Shown piece after piece: positions 46,981 through 55,506 of a DNA stretch of 64,000 nt. Each line of letters begins with the position of its first letter. Position 1 is the first letter of the stretch. A program made the translations under genes and the position numbers. Source of the DNA: Gemmatimonadota bacterium (GTDB taxonomy: Bacteria; Gemmatimonadota; Gemmatimonadetes; Longimicrobiales; Gaopeijiaceae). The notes beneath the pieces are model-generated. The model searched no databases, was not told where the DNA came from, and worked only from the letters and a program-made list of their open reading frames with translations. The stretch lies in the NCBI GenBank assembly GCA_028873815.1, contig JAPPNN010000087.1:1-64000 (forward strand). Reading direction: 5' to 3'.

Positions 46981-48377
46981 CACGGATCGTCCGGGAGCAC
47001 CACGCGCGGCCCCTCGCCCCGCTCCTCCATGGCGTCCATGTGCAGGAAGTACTTCCCGACGCCGGCCGCGCCCTGCATGTGCCCGGTCTGCGCGATCAGC
47101 AGTTCGGGCTGCACGCGGTGCTCGGCTTGCGTCCACTTGCGGCCCGCGCCGGAAGGAGTGTCGACGCTCGCGGCACGGCCCATCAGGTCGGCGTTGAGCC
47201 GGTCCACGAAGGCCTTGTATTCGGCGTTGCCTGTAGTGCGATACAGGGTCAGGAAGTGTTCGGCCGCGCCGGCCGTCCCGCAGCACTGGCTGATGTTCTC
47301 CCAGAACCCGGGAATGCGGCGCTCCGGGATGCCGGTGGCGATGACCCCGCGGGCGCCGCGGGCGACCCATGCGTGCCACTCGGCGCCACCGGTGATCTCG
47401 CCCAGCTGGTGGAAGAGCCGGTTGGTGCCGACCGGGCCATGGCACCACGAGAGGTAGTAGAGATCGTCGCCGCCGGGGCGGGAGTGGAAGATGCGGTAGC
47501 CGTCGTCCAGCGTGGCCTGCGAGGTGAGGTAGCGGGCGCCGGCCAGCGCGGCGTCCAGGAACGCGCGCTCTCCGGTGGCGTGGTACAGGGTGGCCAGGAA
47601 GTACGCGATGCCGGCGGTGCCGTGTGAGAAGTTGGGCATCTCGCGCGCGTAGCCGGGCCACATGTCCCAGCGCAGGCCGGTCGGGGTCTCGATGGCGCGT
47701 TCGAGGAGCCTCCTGCCCGCCCCCTCCGCAACCCCCAGCGCGTCGTCGTAGCGGAGTGTGCGGCCGAGTTGGAGGAGTGCGAGACCGGTTCCGGCCGTGC
47801 CGCTGATGATGTCGTTGGATTCGATGGCGTCGCTGCCGGAGCCGCGAGGCCAGGCGACACCCGCGCCCACGCGGCGGGCCCCGTCGATCAGCCGGGAGGT
47901 CGCGCCGGCGGCGGTGATGCGATCGGACTCCCGGCCGGTTGCGCGCCACGTCTCGGCCAGGACGAAGGCGATGCCCGCGAGCCCCGTGTAGAGGCCGGCG
48001 TCCTGAACGTCGTCCAGCGTGGCGGCCAGGTGCGCCGCGCCCTGCACCGCGGCGTCCAGGTACCGCTCGTCGCCGGTCGCGTAGTGGAGTTCCAGGGCGA
48101 ACATCAGGACGCCGGGCGAGTGTGTATACAGTGTGTAACCGACGGACTCCGGGTCCGTGGGGTCAGCGGGCCAGGTAGCGCCGTCAGGAGTGCCGATGCG
48201 GGCGGCGTCGATCCACCGCCACGCCTCCAGCGCGAACTCCAGCCAGGGGCGCTCGGCGGTGGAGCTGTGGCGGAGAGCGCGGAGCAGGCTCGGTGAAAGG
48301 GCAAAGGCCACGGCCGTCCCCGCAGCCGCGGAGATGATGGTGCGTCGCGACGGCGCGCGGGCACACAGTTCGCACAT
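46977..48377 (-). CDS. Tat-exported LanC-like protein
   Basis: 466 residues, ATG 48377 with GGAGG upstream. A twin-arginine-like signal (SRRTIISAAAG, Arg11-Arg12, then AFALSPSLLRAL) precedes an alpha/alpha toroid of the LanC-like family. Toroid repeats: HSPGVLMFALELHYATGD, GLAGIAFVLAETWRATG, SHGTAGIAYFLATLYHATGE, GHMQGAAGVG. Zinc-site region: SWCHGPVG (Cys312) and SQCCGTAG (Cys365-Cys366), where lanthionine cyclases have Cys-His-Gly. An exported LanC-like protein with no lanthipeptide precursor or LanB/LanM nearby is unlikely to be a classic cyclase. N-terminal CELC could bind metal. Role unknown. Confidence 0.8.
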   Translation of the reverse strand: MCELCARAPSRRTIISAAAGTAVAFALSPSLLRALRHSSTAERPWLEFALEAWRWIDAARIGTPDGATWPADPTDPESVGYTLYTHSPGVLMFALELHYATGDERYLDAAVQGAAHLAATLDDVQDAGLYTGLAGIAFVLAETWRATGRESDRITAAGATSRLIDGARRVGAGVAWPRGSGSDAIESNDIISGTAGTGLALLQLGRTLRYDDALGVAEGAGRRLLERAIETPTGLRWDMWPGYAREMPNFSHGTAGIAYFLATLYHATGERAFLDAALAGARYLTSQATLDDGYRIFHSRPGGDDLYYLSWCHGPVGTNRLFHQLGEITGGAEWHAWVARGARGVIATGIPERRIPGFWENISQCCGTAGAAEHFLTLYRTTGNAEYKAFVDRLNADLMGRAASVDTPSGAGRKWTQAEHRVQPELLIAQTGHMQGAAGVGKYFLHMDAMEERGEGPRVVLPDDPW

Positions 48378-48402
48378 GCCGATTTCCTCCTGGGTTCCGG
48401 GC

Positions 48403-51400
48403 TCAGTTTCCGGTTGTGTTCGCCACGCCGGGCAGCTCGCCCGGCTCGTCGTCCCACCACCACAGCGGCGCGATCTCGCGGTCACCCGGATAAACCTCGG
48501 CGAGTGTGTCGGCGTCGAACAGGCGCCCGTTCATCATCACCATGTGAATGCGGTTCGTGTTGCGGAGGTCGTCCAGCGGGTTCGCGTCAAGGATAACCAG
48601 ATCGGCCAGCTTGCCGGCCTCAATCGTGCCGAGATCCTCGTCGAGCCCGATCGCCTCCGCGCCCAGGATCGTGGCCATGCGGAGCGCGTCGAGTTCGCCG
48701 ATGCCGCCGGCCGCCATCGCCCACAGCTCCCAGTGAAACCCGAGTCCCTGCAGCTGTCCATGGCTGCCTACCCCGGCGCGGCCGCCCGCCTCGACGAGGT
48801 CCTTCACGAAGAGGGCGTGGTCGGCGAAGACGTGCTCCTCGTCGCGGAACCACTGGCCGCGTCGCCGCGTTGCACCGTCGACCACCGAGTGGGGCACGAA
48901 CCGGCGAAGCTTGGCGTCGTCGTGCGGGTTCTCACGGCTGTAGAAGTAGTTCTCGGCCCACGGACCGCCGTAGGAGACGAGCAGGGTGGGCGAGTAGGCG
49001 CGGCCCTGCGCCTTGAAGAGCTGCACGTAGTCGTCGTACACGGGGTAGATGGGGATCGAGTGCTCCAGCCCGGGGTAGCCGTCGATCGTCTCATTGAGAT
49101 TCTGGCGAATGTTGAGCGACCCCTCGGTGGTGGGCATGAGGCCCAGTTCACGCGCGGCCATGATGATCCACTGACGCTGCTGGCGATTGCCCGCGACGTA
49201 CATCTTGATCGTCTTGGTGTCGAAGTAGTTCGCGTACTTGGACATGATGTCGCGCGCCTGGTCCCTGGAATCGATCATGTGCTGCCAGAAGACGCCGGGG
49301 CCGGTGGAGTAAACGCGCGGGCCGACGAGGTCGCCGGTGCGTACGAGGTCAGCGTAGCTGAGCACGTCGGTGGTGCCGGTCTGGGGGTCGCGCGTGGTGG
49401 TGACGCCATAGGCGAGGTTGGCGAGGTAGGGCCAGACGTCGGAGCGGTGCAGGTTGCGTGCCGGCCTCATGTGCGCGTGCGTGTCGACGAAGCCCGGCAC
49501 GACGGTCTTGCCCGCGAGGTCGATCACCCGGGCGTCGGCGGGCGCGTCGAGCGACCCGGACGGCCCCACCGCGGCGATGCGGTTGTCGCGCACCAGGATG
49601 TCGGCCCGCTCGATCACTCCCGCGCCGGCGACGGTGACGACGCGCGCACCGGTGAGCAGCGCGGTGCCGCTGGGTATATCCCGCGCCGCTTCGATCCCGA
49701 TCCAGACCTCGGCGGGTTCGTAGCCGGGTTCGTCCTCGTCGCCCTCACCCTCACCCTCCTCCTCCTCGCCCTCCTCTGCGGCCTCCTCGGCCTCGCGCGC
49801 CTCCTCGAAGGCCTCCGCCTCGTCCAGATCGTACGTGAAGAACGCTCGGCCCAGCGACCAGTGCACGGCGCGGCCGCTTGCCGCCCAGGCCGGGAATTCG
49901 CCTCCCATGTCCGTGAGGCGGCGGGCCGGCACGGCGGCGTTGTCCGGGTTGCCGACGTTGATCAGGGGTGCCTCGCCGCCCACCAGCGGGACGGTCGTGG
50001 TGTAGATCTGCCCTTCGATGAGGGCCATGACCTGGTCGCCGCGCGGCGCCATCCGCAGCACCGAGGGCGTGAGCGCGTTCTGGGACCCGGGCGGGGTGGG
50101 ACCGCGCACGCGCACATGCCGGCGCTCGTCGGTGCCGTCCCAGCGAATGGAGACGAGGACGTCGGGGCCGCGCTGCAGGTAGATGCGATCGGCGGAGGGG
50201 CCATCCATGCCGCCTGCGCCACGGTCGCCACCCACCCCCTCGGCGAAGTGGGGTCCGCCGCGGCCGTCGACCGGGGCGATGACGGTGGCGGAGCCGGGCC
50301 CGTCGCCGTCCGCAACCCACACGATCTCGGCGGGGGCCGGACCGCCCGATCCGAAGCCGCCGGCCGATTCCTGGAAGTCGCGCGCGTAGCCTCTCAGCGC
50401 CACGATCCGGTCGCCGTCCGGGGACCACGCGGGCGTCACGTACACGGCTGCCATGGTGGTCAGCTGGACCGGCGTCCCGCTTCCGTCCGCGAGCGTCTTG
50501 AACAGGTGGCCGCCCTCACCGTCCCAGGTCGCGTACACGACCTGTCCGCCGTCGGGGGACCACGCCGGGTAGTGCTCCGACATGTCCGAATCGGTCAGTC
50601 GGCGGGGGTCGGATCCGTCCGCGCTCGCCACCCAGAGGCGGTCCAGCGCGGTGAACGCGATGCGGGAGCCGTCGGGCGAGGGGACCGCGTCGCGGATCTG
50701 GCGGACAGTGAAGGTGGGGGTGTCCTCGATCGGGTAGTCGAAGTCGACGACGGGGCCGAGTGCCAGGTCGTACTGCACCCGGAACGGGATCTCCACCGCG
50801 CCGCCCTGCTCGACGTCCAGCTTCCAGATCCTGCCGCCGTAGCTGGCCACGAGATGGCGCGAATCGGGGGTGAAAGACATCCCGGGAAGCACATCGAGGG
50901 TCGCGCGCGACTCCTGGTCGTCGTGCTGAACGGGGTGGGCCAGCCAGCGTTCGTCGCCGGACGCGAGGTTGCGGATCCGCAGCCCCGTGAGCGCATCGTG
51001 GCGCGTGCCGTAGACGAGCCAGCGCCCGTCCGGTGACAGGGTGGGGCGAACCCCGGAGCCGAAGCGCGAGGTGCGGGTGTAGGTTGCGCCGGTTTCCCGG
51101 TCGTAGACGGCGAGCTGATACTGCGGCAGTTGCGCGTTGTACGTCCAGTCGCCGGTGCGCCGCGCGTGCCAGATGTAGCGGCCCGTTGGGTCGAAGGCGG
51201 CCCCGAGGGTCTTCAGGTTTTCGGGCTCGTCGATCAGCTGCACGCCGGAACCCCCGTCCACGTGGTACAGCCAGAGCTTCGGCAGGCCGCCGCCGCGGAA
51301 GCCTCCCTTCGACGCCACGATGTAGTCGCCGTCGGGGGACCAGTCGGGCGACTCGGTCCGGTTGGACCCGCCCCTGGTGACCTGGATGGTGTCTGATCCG

Positions 51401-51747
51401 TCCATTGACATGACCCACACGTTCTGGCCGCCGCTGCGGTCCGACGTGAAGACGATGCGCGAGCCGTCGGGCGAGAACCGCGGCTGCGCGTCGAAGGCCA
51501 TGCCGGAGGTGAGCTGGGTGGCGTCGCCGCCGGTGATCGGCACGCTGAAGAGGTTCCCGAGATGGTCGAAGACGATGGTCGTGCCGTCGGGGCTCACGTC
51601 CAGCGAGATCCACGAGCCGACGGTCATGTCGATCGCGAGGGTGCGGTCGACGGAGAGGGGGAGGTCGGTGTCCTCGTCACCGTCGGATTCCTGTGCGACG
51701 ATGCCGGTGGGGATGAGGAGTGCGGTAGCGAGGAGAAGGGTCCGCAT
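48403..51747 (-). CDS. TolB-propeller amidohydrolase
   Basis: 1114 residues. Signal peptide (LLLATALLIPTGIVAQ), then a long series of PD40/TolB-like beta-propeller repeats (FSPDGSRIVFTSDRSGGQNVW, WSPDGDYIVASKG) to about residue 610, an acidic Glu/Gly linker (EEAAEEGEEEEGEG), and a C-terminal metal-dependent amidohydrolase: TVVPGFVDTHAHMRP (HxH), later His and Asp in GVGSHGQLQG and MATILGAEAIGLDEDLGTIEAGKLADLVILD. Exported enzyme, substrate probably a peptide or cyclic amide. It is the first gene of the operon that continues with the LanC-like protein 25 bases downstream. Confidence 0.88.
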   Translation of the reverse strand: MRTLLLATALLIPTGIVAQESDGDEDTDLPLSVDRTLAIDMTVGSWISLDVSPDGTTIVFDHLGNLFSVPITGGDATQLTSGMAFDAQPRFSPDGSRIVFTSDRSGGQNVWVMSMDGSDTIQVTRGGSNRTESPDWSPDGDYIVASKGGFRGGGLPKLWLYHVDGGSGVQLIDEPENLKTLGAAFDPTGRYIWHARRTGDWTYNAQLPQYQLAVYDRETGATYTRTSRFGSGVRPTLSPDGRWLVYGTRHDALTGLRIRNLASGDERWLAHPVQHDDQESRATLDVLPGMSFTPDSRHLVASYGGRIWKLDVEQGGAVEIPFRVQYDLALGPVVDFDYPIEDTPTFTVRQIRDAVPSPDGSRIAFTALDRLWVASADGSDPRRLTDSDMSEHYPAWSPDGGQVVYATWDGEGGHLFKTLADGSGTPVQLTTMAAVYVTPAWSPDGDRIVALRGYARDFQESAGGFGSGGPAPAEIVWVADGDGPGSATVIAPVDGRGGPHFAEGVGGDRGAGGMDGPSADRIYLQRGPDVLVSIRWDGTDERRHVRVRGPTPPGSQNALTPSVLRMAPRGDQVMALIEGQIYTTTVPLVGGEAPLINVGNPDNAAVPARRLTDMGGEFPAWAASGRAVHWSLGRAFFTYDLDEAEAFEEAREAEEAAEEGEEEEGEGEGDEDEPGYEPAEVWIGIEAARDIPSGTALLTGARVVTVAGAGVIERADILVRDNRIAAVGPSGSLDAPADARVIDLAGKTVVPGFVDTHAHMRPARNLHRSDVWPYLANLAYGVTTTRDPQTGTTDVLSYADLVRTGDLVGPRVYSTGPGVFWQHMIDSRDQARDIMSKYANYFDTKTIKMYVAGNRQQRQWIIMAARELGLMPTTEGSLNIRQNLNETIDGYPGLEHSIPIYPVYDDYVQLFKAQGRAYSPTLLVSYGGPWAENYFYSRENPHDDAKLRRFVPHSVVDGATRRRGQWFRDEEHVFADHALFVKDLVEAGGRAGVGSHGQLQGLGFHWELWAMAAGGIGELDALRMATILGAEAIGLDEDLGTIEAGKLADLVILDANPLDDLRNTNRIHMVMMNGRLFDADTLAEVYPGDREIAPLWWWDDEPGELPGVANTTGN

Positions 51748-51784
51748 GATCGTACAGCTCCCTTGGTGGCACGTGGGTGCGGTG

Positions 51785-51830
51785 GACTCGCGAGCTTGGT
51801 GGTTCGCGGCCTAATATGCGGTCGCGAGTC
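51785..51830. promoter_or_regulatory. inverted repeat flanking a TAATAT box
   Basis: GACTCGCGA (51785-51793) and TCGCGAGTC (51822-51830) are perfect inverted copies with TAATAT (51812-51817) between them. The site lies between the divergent starts at 51747 and 51880, so it may regulate the amidohydrolase operon. No good -35 box is seen. Confidence 0.4.
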
Positions 51831-51879
51831 GCTCGGCGGCTACCATGGGGCGTGACCCCTTCATCCATGCGAGACCCCG

Positions 51880-52263
51880 ATGACGGACCTTGGGCTCTAC
51901 CGGCTCTACGACCTCCTGTTCGTCGCATTCCACACCGCGCTCATCGTGTTTAACATGCTCGGGTGGGCATGGCGAAGGACCCGGCGGTTTCACCTGCTCA
52001 CCATCTCCGCCACCCTGTTCTCCTGGTTCGGGCTCGGGGTCGCGTACGGGTGGGGATACTGCCCGCTGACCGACTGGCACTGGCAGGTCAAGCGGGCGCT
52101 GGGGGAAACCGGCCTGCCGGCGTCGTGGGTGAAGTACTACCTGGACCAGCTCACGGGGCTGGCCTGGAACGCGACGCTGGTCGACGTTCTGGTCATTGGC
52201 GTGGCCCTGGCGGCACTGGTGCTGTCGATTGGGCTGAATCTTCGGGATCGGCGGCGGGGATGA
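51880..52263 (+). CDS. DUF2784 membrane protein
   Basis: 127 residues with three to four membrane helices (LLFVAFHTALIVFNMLGWAW; LLTISATLFSWFGLGVAYGWG; LVDVLVIGVALAALVLSIGL). The signature GWGYCPLTDWHWQVK matches DUF2784. Function unknown; no enzymatic motif. It diverges from the amidohydrolase operon. Confidence 0.8.
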   Translation: MTDLGLYRLYDLLFVAFHTALIVFNMLGWAWRRTRRFHLLTISATLFSWFGLGVAYGWGYCPLTDWHWQVKRALGETGLPASWVKYYLDQLTGLAWNATLVDVLVIGVALAALVLSIGLNLRDRRRG

Positions 52264-52408
52264 GGAGGGCCGAGTCGGCGAGCACGGCGGTGTCGAGAAG
52301 ACCGTTCATGGGCCCGCGCACCGACTTGCGCCCGGGTCCGCATAGGGCAGATTAGCCGTCGTCTCCTGAAGAGAAAGCACCCAGACCTTATCCGGGGAGA
52401 ATTCGATC

Positions 52409-53962
52409 TTGAACGCAATCAGACATGTGCCGGTCCGCTCCGGTCCGCCGTTCGCCGCCTTCCTGTGCGGCGTGGCCCTGTTGGCCGCCTCGCCCGTTCT
52501 TGCCCAGGAATCCGACGCTGCCCCCTCCCGCTGGGAGTCGAGCCACTCGATCATGGTCGGCGGAGAGACCGTCGAGTACGACGCGGTCGTGGCCTCCACC
52601 ACCCTGACCAACGACGACGGCGAACCGGCCGCCGAGCTCTTCTACACCGCCTACTTCCGCACCAATGGCGCGCCTTCGCGGGAGCGTCCTCTCGTCTTCT
52701 CCTACAACGGCGGTCCGGGCTCGGCGTCCTTCTGGCTCCACATGGGGATCATGGGGCCGCGCCGGGTGGTCACGCCCGAGGTGGGCCCGCAGGGGGCGCC
52801 ACCCTATCCGCTCGAGGACAACGACTACACGATCCTGGATGTCGCGGACATCGTCATGGTCGACCCCATCGGGACCGGCTTCAGTCACTTGCTCGGCGAC
52901 ACTCCCGGGTCCGACTACTGGGGCATCGACGAGGACGCGCGCTCGCTGACGCAGTTCATCAGGCGCTTCCTGAGCGAGCACGAGCGGTGGAACTCGCCGC
53001 GCTACCTCCTCGGCGAGAGCTACGGCACGACGCGCTCGGCCGTCCTGGCCCGCCACCTGCAGGGCGCGAACATCGACCTGAACGGGATCGTGCTGGTCTC
53101 GGCGGTACTTCAGTTCAACACGATCCAGTTTGCGCCCGGTGACGACCTGCCCTACATCGTGAACCTGCCTTCCTACGCGATCACCGCGCGGTACCTCGAT
53201 GCGCTGCCGGGCCCCAACCCGCCCGATCTGGAGGCGTTCATGGCCGAGGTGGAGGCGTGGTCCCTCACCGAGTACGCGACCGCCCTGCTGGCCGGCGGCA
53301 CCATCGATGCGGACACCCGGGCCCGCGTGATCGACCAGATGCATCGCTACACGGGGCTCAGCCACGACTTCATCGACAAGTCGGATCTGCGCGTGACCGC
53401 GCCCGCCTTCGAGGCGGAACTGTTGCGCGACGAGGGGCGGATCGTCGGACGCCTGGATGCGCGTTTTACGGGTCCGGCCGGCGACGTACTCGGCGGACGG
53501 CCGTCGCACGATCCGCAGTCGACGGCGATCAGTTCGGCGTACACCTCCGCCTTCAACAGCTACGTGCGCAACGAGCTCGGCTACGACGGAGAACGTGAAT
53601 ACGTGCCCAGCGGCGGCACCCGCAACTGGAACTGGGGACGCCTTGGCGGCGGCGGGGCCTTCGTGCGCGGCGGGGGCACGCCCAATGTTTCGCCCGACCT
53701 CGCGACCGCCATGAAACGCAATCCCAGCCTGGAAGTCCTGCTGATCAACGGCATCTACGACCTTGCGACGCCGTATTTCGCGGCGGTCTGGGCCATGGAT
53801 CACATGGGTCTTCCGCCGGACCTCCGGGACAACATCGAGCGCGCCGACTTCGCCGCGGGTCACATGATGTACGTCGAGCAATCGTTGCTGCCGCAGTGGA
53901 AGGAGACGCTGGACGCGTTCATCCTCCGGACCTCCGGGCGGTCGGTGCCGGTGTCGCAGTAG
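52409..53962 (+). CDS. S10 serine carboxypeptidase-like protein
   Basis: 517 residues from TTG 52409 (GGGGAG about 8 bases upstream). Signal peptide ending ASPVLAQ. Alpha/beta hydrolase with the S10 motifs FSYNGGPGSASFWLHMG (oxyanion hole), VDPIGTGFSH, LLGESYGTTRS (nucleophile Ser204), INGIYDLATP (Asp) and FAAGHMMYVE (His). It should remove C-terminal residues from peptides in the periplasm. It adds to the window's set of exported peptidases (M19, S9, M15-like). Confidence 0.88.
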   Translation: MNAIRHVPVRSGPPFAAFLCGVALLAASPVLAQESDAAPSRWESSHSIMVGGETVEYDAVVASTTLTNDDGEPAAELFYTAYFRTNGAPSRERPLVFSYNGGPGSASFWLHMGIMGPRRVVTPEVGPQGAPPYPLEDNDYTILDVADIVMVDPIGTGFSHLLGDTPGSDYWGIDEDARSLTQFIRRFLSEHERWNSPRYLLGESYGTTRSAVLARHLQGANIDLNGIVLVSAVLQFNTIQFAPGDDLPYIVNLPSYAITARYLDALPGPNPPDLEAFMAEVEAWSLTEYATALLAGGTIDADTRARVIDQMHRYTGLSHDFIDKSDLRVTAPAFEAELLRDEGRIVGRLDARFTGPAGDVLGGRPSHDPQSTAISSAYTSAFNSYVRNELGYDGEREYVPSGGTRNWNWGRLGGGGAFVRGGGTPNVSPDLATAMKRNPSLEVLLINGIYDLATPYFAAVWAMDHMGLPPDLRDNIERADFAAGHMMYVEQSLLPQWKETLDAFILRTSGRSVPVSQ

Positions 53963-54016
53963 CCTGGCCCGGTCCGTCCCGAATCACGGCGCTCGAACCG
54001 CCGCCGTCCGCCCCCG

Positions 54017-54886
54017 ATGTCGCTGACCGCGCTCGCCCTGGTGCTGGGGGCCGGATTCCTGCACGCGTCATGGAACCTCATCCTCAAGCGCACGAGCGAG
54101 CGGCTGCTTGTCACGTCCTGGGGACTCCTGCTCGGTGCGGTGATCTTTCTGCCCGCGCTCATTCAGGCCGGGCCGCCCCCCGCACGGGTATGGCCCTACG
54201 CGGCCGCAAGCGCCGCCGTACTGCTGGGGTACTACACGTGCCTCGCACGGGCCTATGATCGCGGCGCGTTCTCGCTGGTCTATCCGGTCGCGCGCGGCAC
54301 GGCGCCGGCCATGCTGACGATCTGGGCGATCGTCTTCCTGGGCGAACGGCCCAGCGCGGTGGGCATCGCGGGGATCGCGTTGATCCTCGGCGGGCTCGTG
54401 GTGCTCGGCGGCGCGCCCATGTTGGTCGGGCGGGACGGAGAGCGCGGTTGGGAGGCGGTTCGCACGCACGCGCGCGGCACCGGCACCGCCTTCCTCGTGG
54501 CGCTGCTCGTGTCGGTCTACACGGCCATCGACGGTGCGGCGATACGACACTGGACGCCGATTCCGTACCTTGTCGTGGTGTTCGCGCTGGCGGGGGCCGC
54601 CCTGATCCCTCTCCTCGCACTGCGCCGTGGTAGACATGTGTTTGCAGTGCTGCGAACCCACTGGCTCCCGGCTGCGGTGATCGCGATCATGACCCTGGCC
54701 GCGTATTCGCTTGTTTTGAGCGCGTTCCGCATCGCCCCGGTCGCCTATGCCGGCGCCGCCCGCGAGATCGGCATCGTGTTCGCAGCCCTGGCGGGGTGGC
54801 TTTTCCTCGGCGAGCGCTTCGGCGGTGTGCGCACGCTCGGCGCGGTCACGGTCTTCCTCGGGATCGGCCTGCTGGCAGCGGCATGA
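54017..54886 (+). CDS. EamA-family transporter
   Basis: 289 residues, ten hydrophobic helices in two EamA halves. First half: ALALVLGAGFLHASWNLILKR and YPVARGTAPAMLTIWAIVFLGE with GIALILGGLVVLGG; second: ASAFRIAPVAYAGAAREIGI-type end with GWLFLGERFG and GAVTVFLGIGLLA. Drug/metabolite transporter superfamily, substrate unknown. Its stop overlaps the ATG of the acetyltransferase gene. Confidence 0.85.
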   Translation: MSLTALALVLGAGFLHASWNLILKRTSERLLVTSWGLLLGAVIFLPALIQAGPPPARVWPYAAASAAVLLGYYTCLARAYDRGAFSLVYPVARGTAPAMLTIWAIVFLGERPSAVGIAGIALILGGLVVLGGAPMLVGRDGERGWEAVRTHARGTGTAFLVALLVSVYTAIDGAAIRHWTPIPYLVVVFALAGAALIPLLALRRGRHVFAVLRTHWLPAAVIAIMTLAAYSLVLSAFRIAPVAYAGAAREIGIVFAALAGWLFLGERFGGVRTLGAVTVFLGIGLLAAA

Positions 54887-55425
54887 TCTACCGGCCGGTG
54901 ACCCCGGAGCGCTGGACGGACTTCGAGCGCCTGTTCGAGGCGCGGGGAGGACCGAAATACTGCTGGTGCATGGCGTTCCGCCGGGACGACGCCGGCCGGG
55001 TTCCGCGCACCAACGCCGAGCGCAAACAGGCGATGGGGTCGAAAGTCCGGTGCGGAACGCCGGTGGGGATTCTCGCCTACGACGAGGGAGAGCCGGTCGC
55101 GTGGTGCTCGGTCGCGCCCCGGGAGACGCTTGCTGTGTATCGGGGGCTCGAGTGGCCGGAGGGCGACAGATCCACGGTGTGGTCGATCACCTGCTTCTAC
55201 GTGAAGCGCGGGATCAGGCGCGTTGGCGTCATGTCCCGCCTGATCGACGAGGCGGTAGCCCACGCCGGGCGCAGCGGGGCCACGGTCGTCGAGGCCTACC
55301 CGGTGGCGCCCGATTCGCCCAGCTACCGGTTCTGCGGCTTCGTCCCCGTGTTCGCCGAGCACGGCTTCGTCGAAGTGGGCCGCGCCGGGCGGCGGCGCCA
55401 CGTGATGAGACGGGAGTTGCCCTAG
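54883..55425 (+). CDS. GNAT-family acetyltransferase
   Basis: 180 residues, ATG 54883 overlapping the EamA gene stop. GNAT features: PVAWCSVAPRETLAVYRG, VWSITCFYVKRGIRRVGVMSRLIDEA (acetyl-CoA loop, with R-x-x-G-V altered from the usual Q/R-x-x-G-x-G/A) and VEAYPVAPDSPSYRFCGFVPVFAEHGF. The N-terminal PKYCWCMAFRRD with two close cysteines is common in a subgroup annotated only as GNAT. Substrate unknown; cotranslation with an exporter suggests a small molecule that is modified and moved. Confidence 0.8.
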   Translation: MIYRPVTPERWTDFERLFEARGGPKYCWCMAFRRDDAGRVPRTNAERKQAMGSKVRCGTPVGILAYDEGEPVAWCSVAPRETLAVYRGLEWPEGDRSTVWSITCFYVKRGIRRVGVMSRLIDEAVAHAGRSGATVVEAYPVAPDSPSYRFCGFVPVFAEHGFVEVGRAGRRRHVMRRELP

Positions 55426-55506
55426 CAGCTTGCGCCGGAGGGGCATCGGCTGAGATTGTGGGACTGGTTCATTGTCACGGTGGGGAGGGGGAAGGGGAGG
55501 TGTGTG

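Noticed and set aside
48157-51036. Plus-strand frame of 959 codons opposite the amidohydrolase gene
   Set aside because: Shadow frame; the minus strand shows propeller repeats and an HxH amidohydrolase site.
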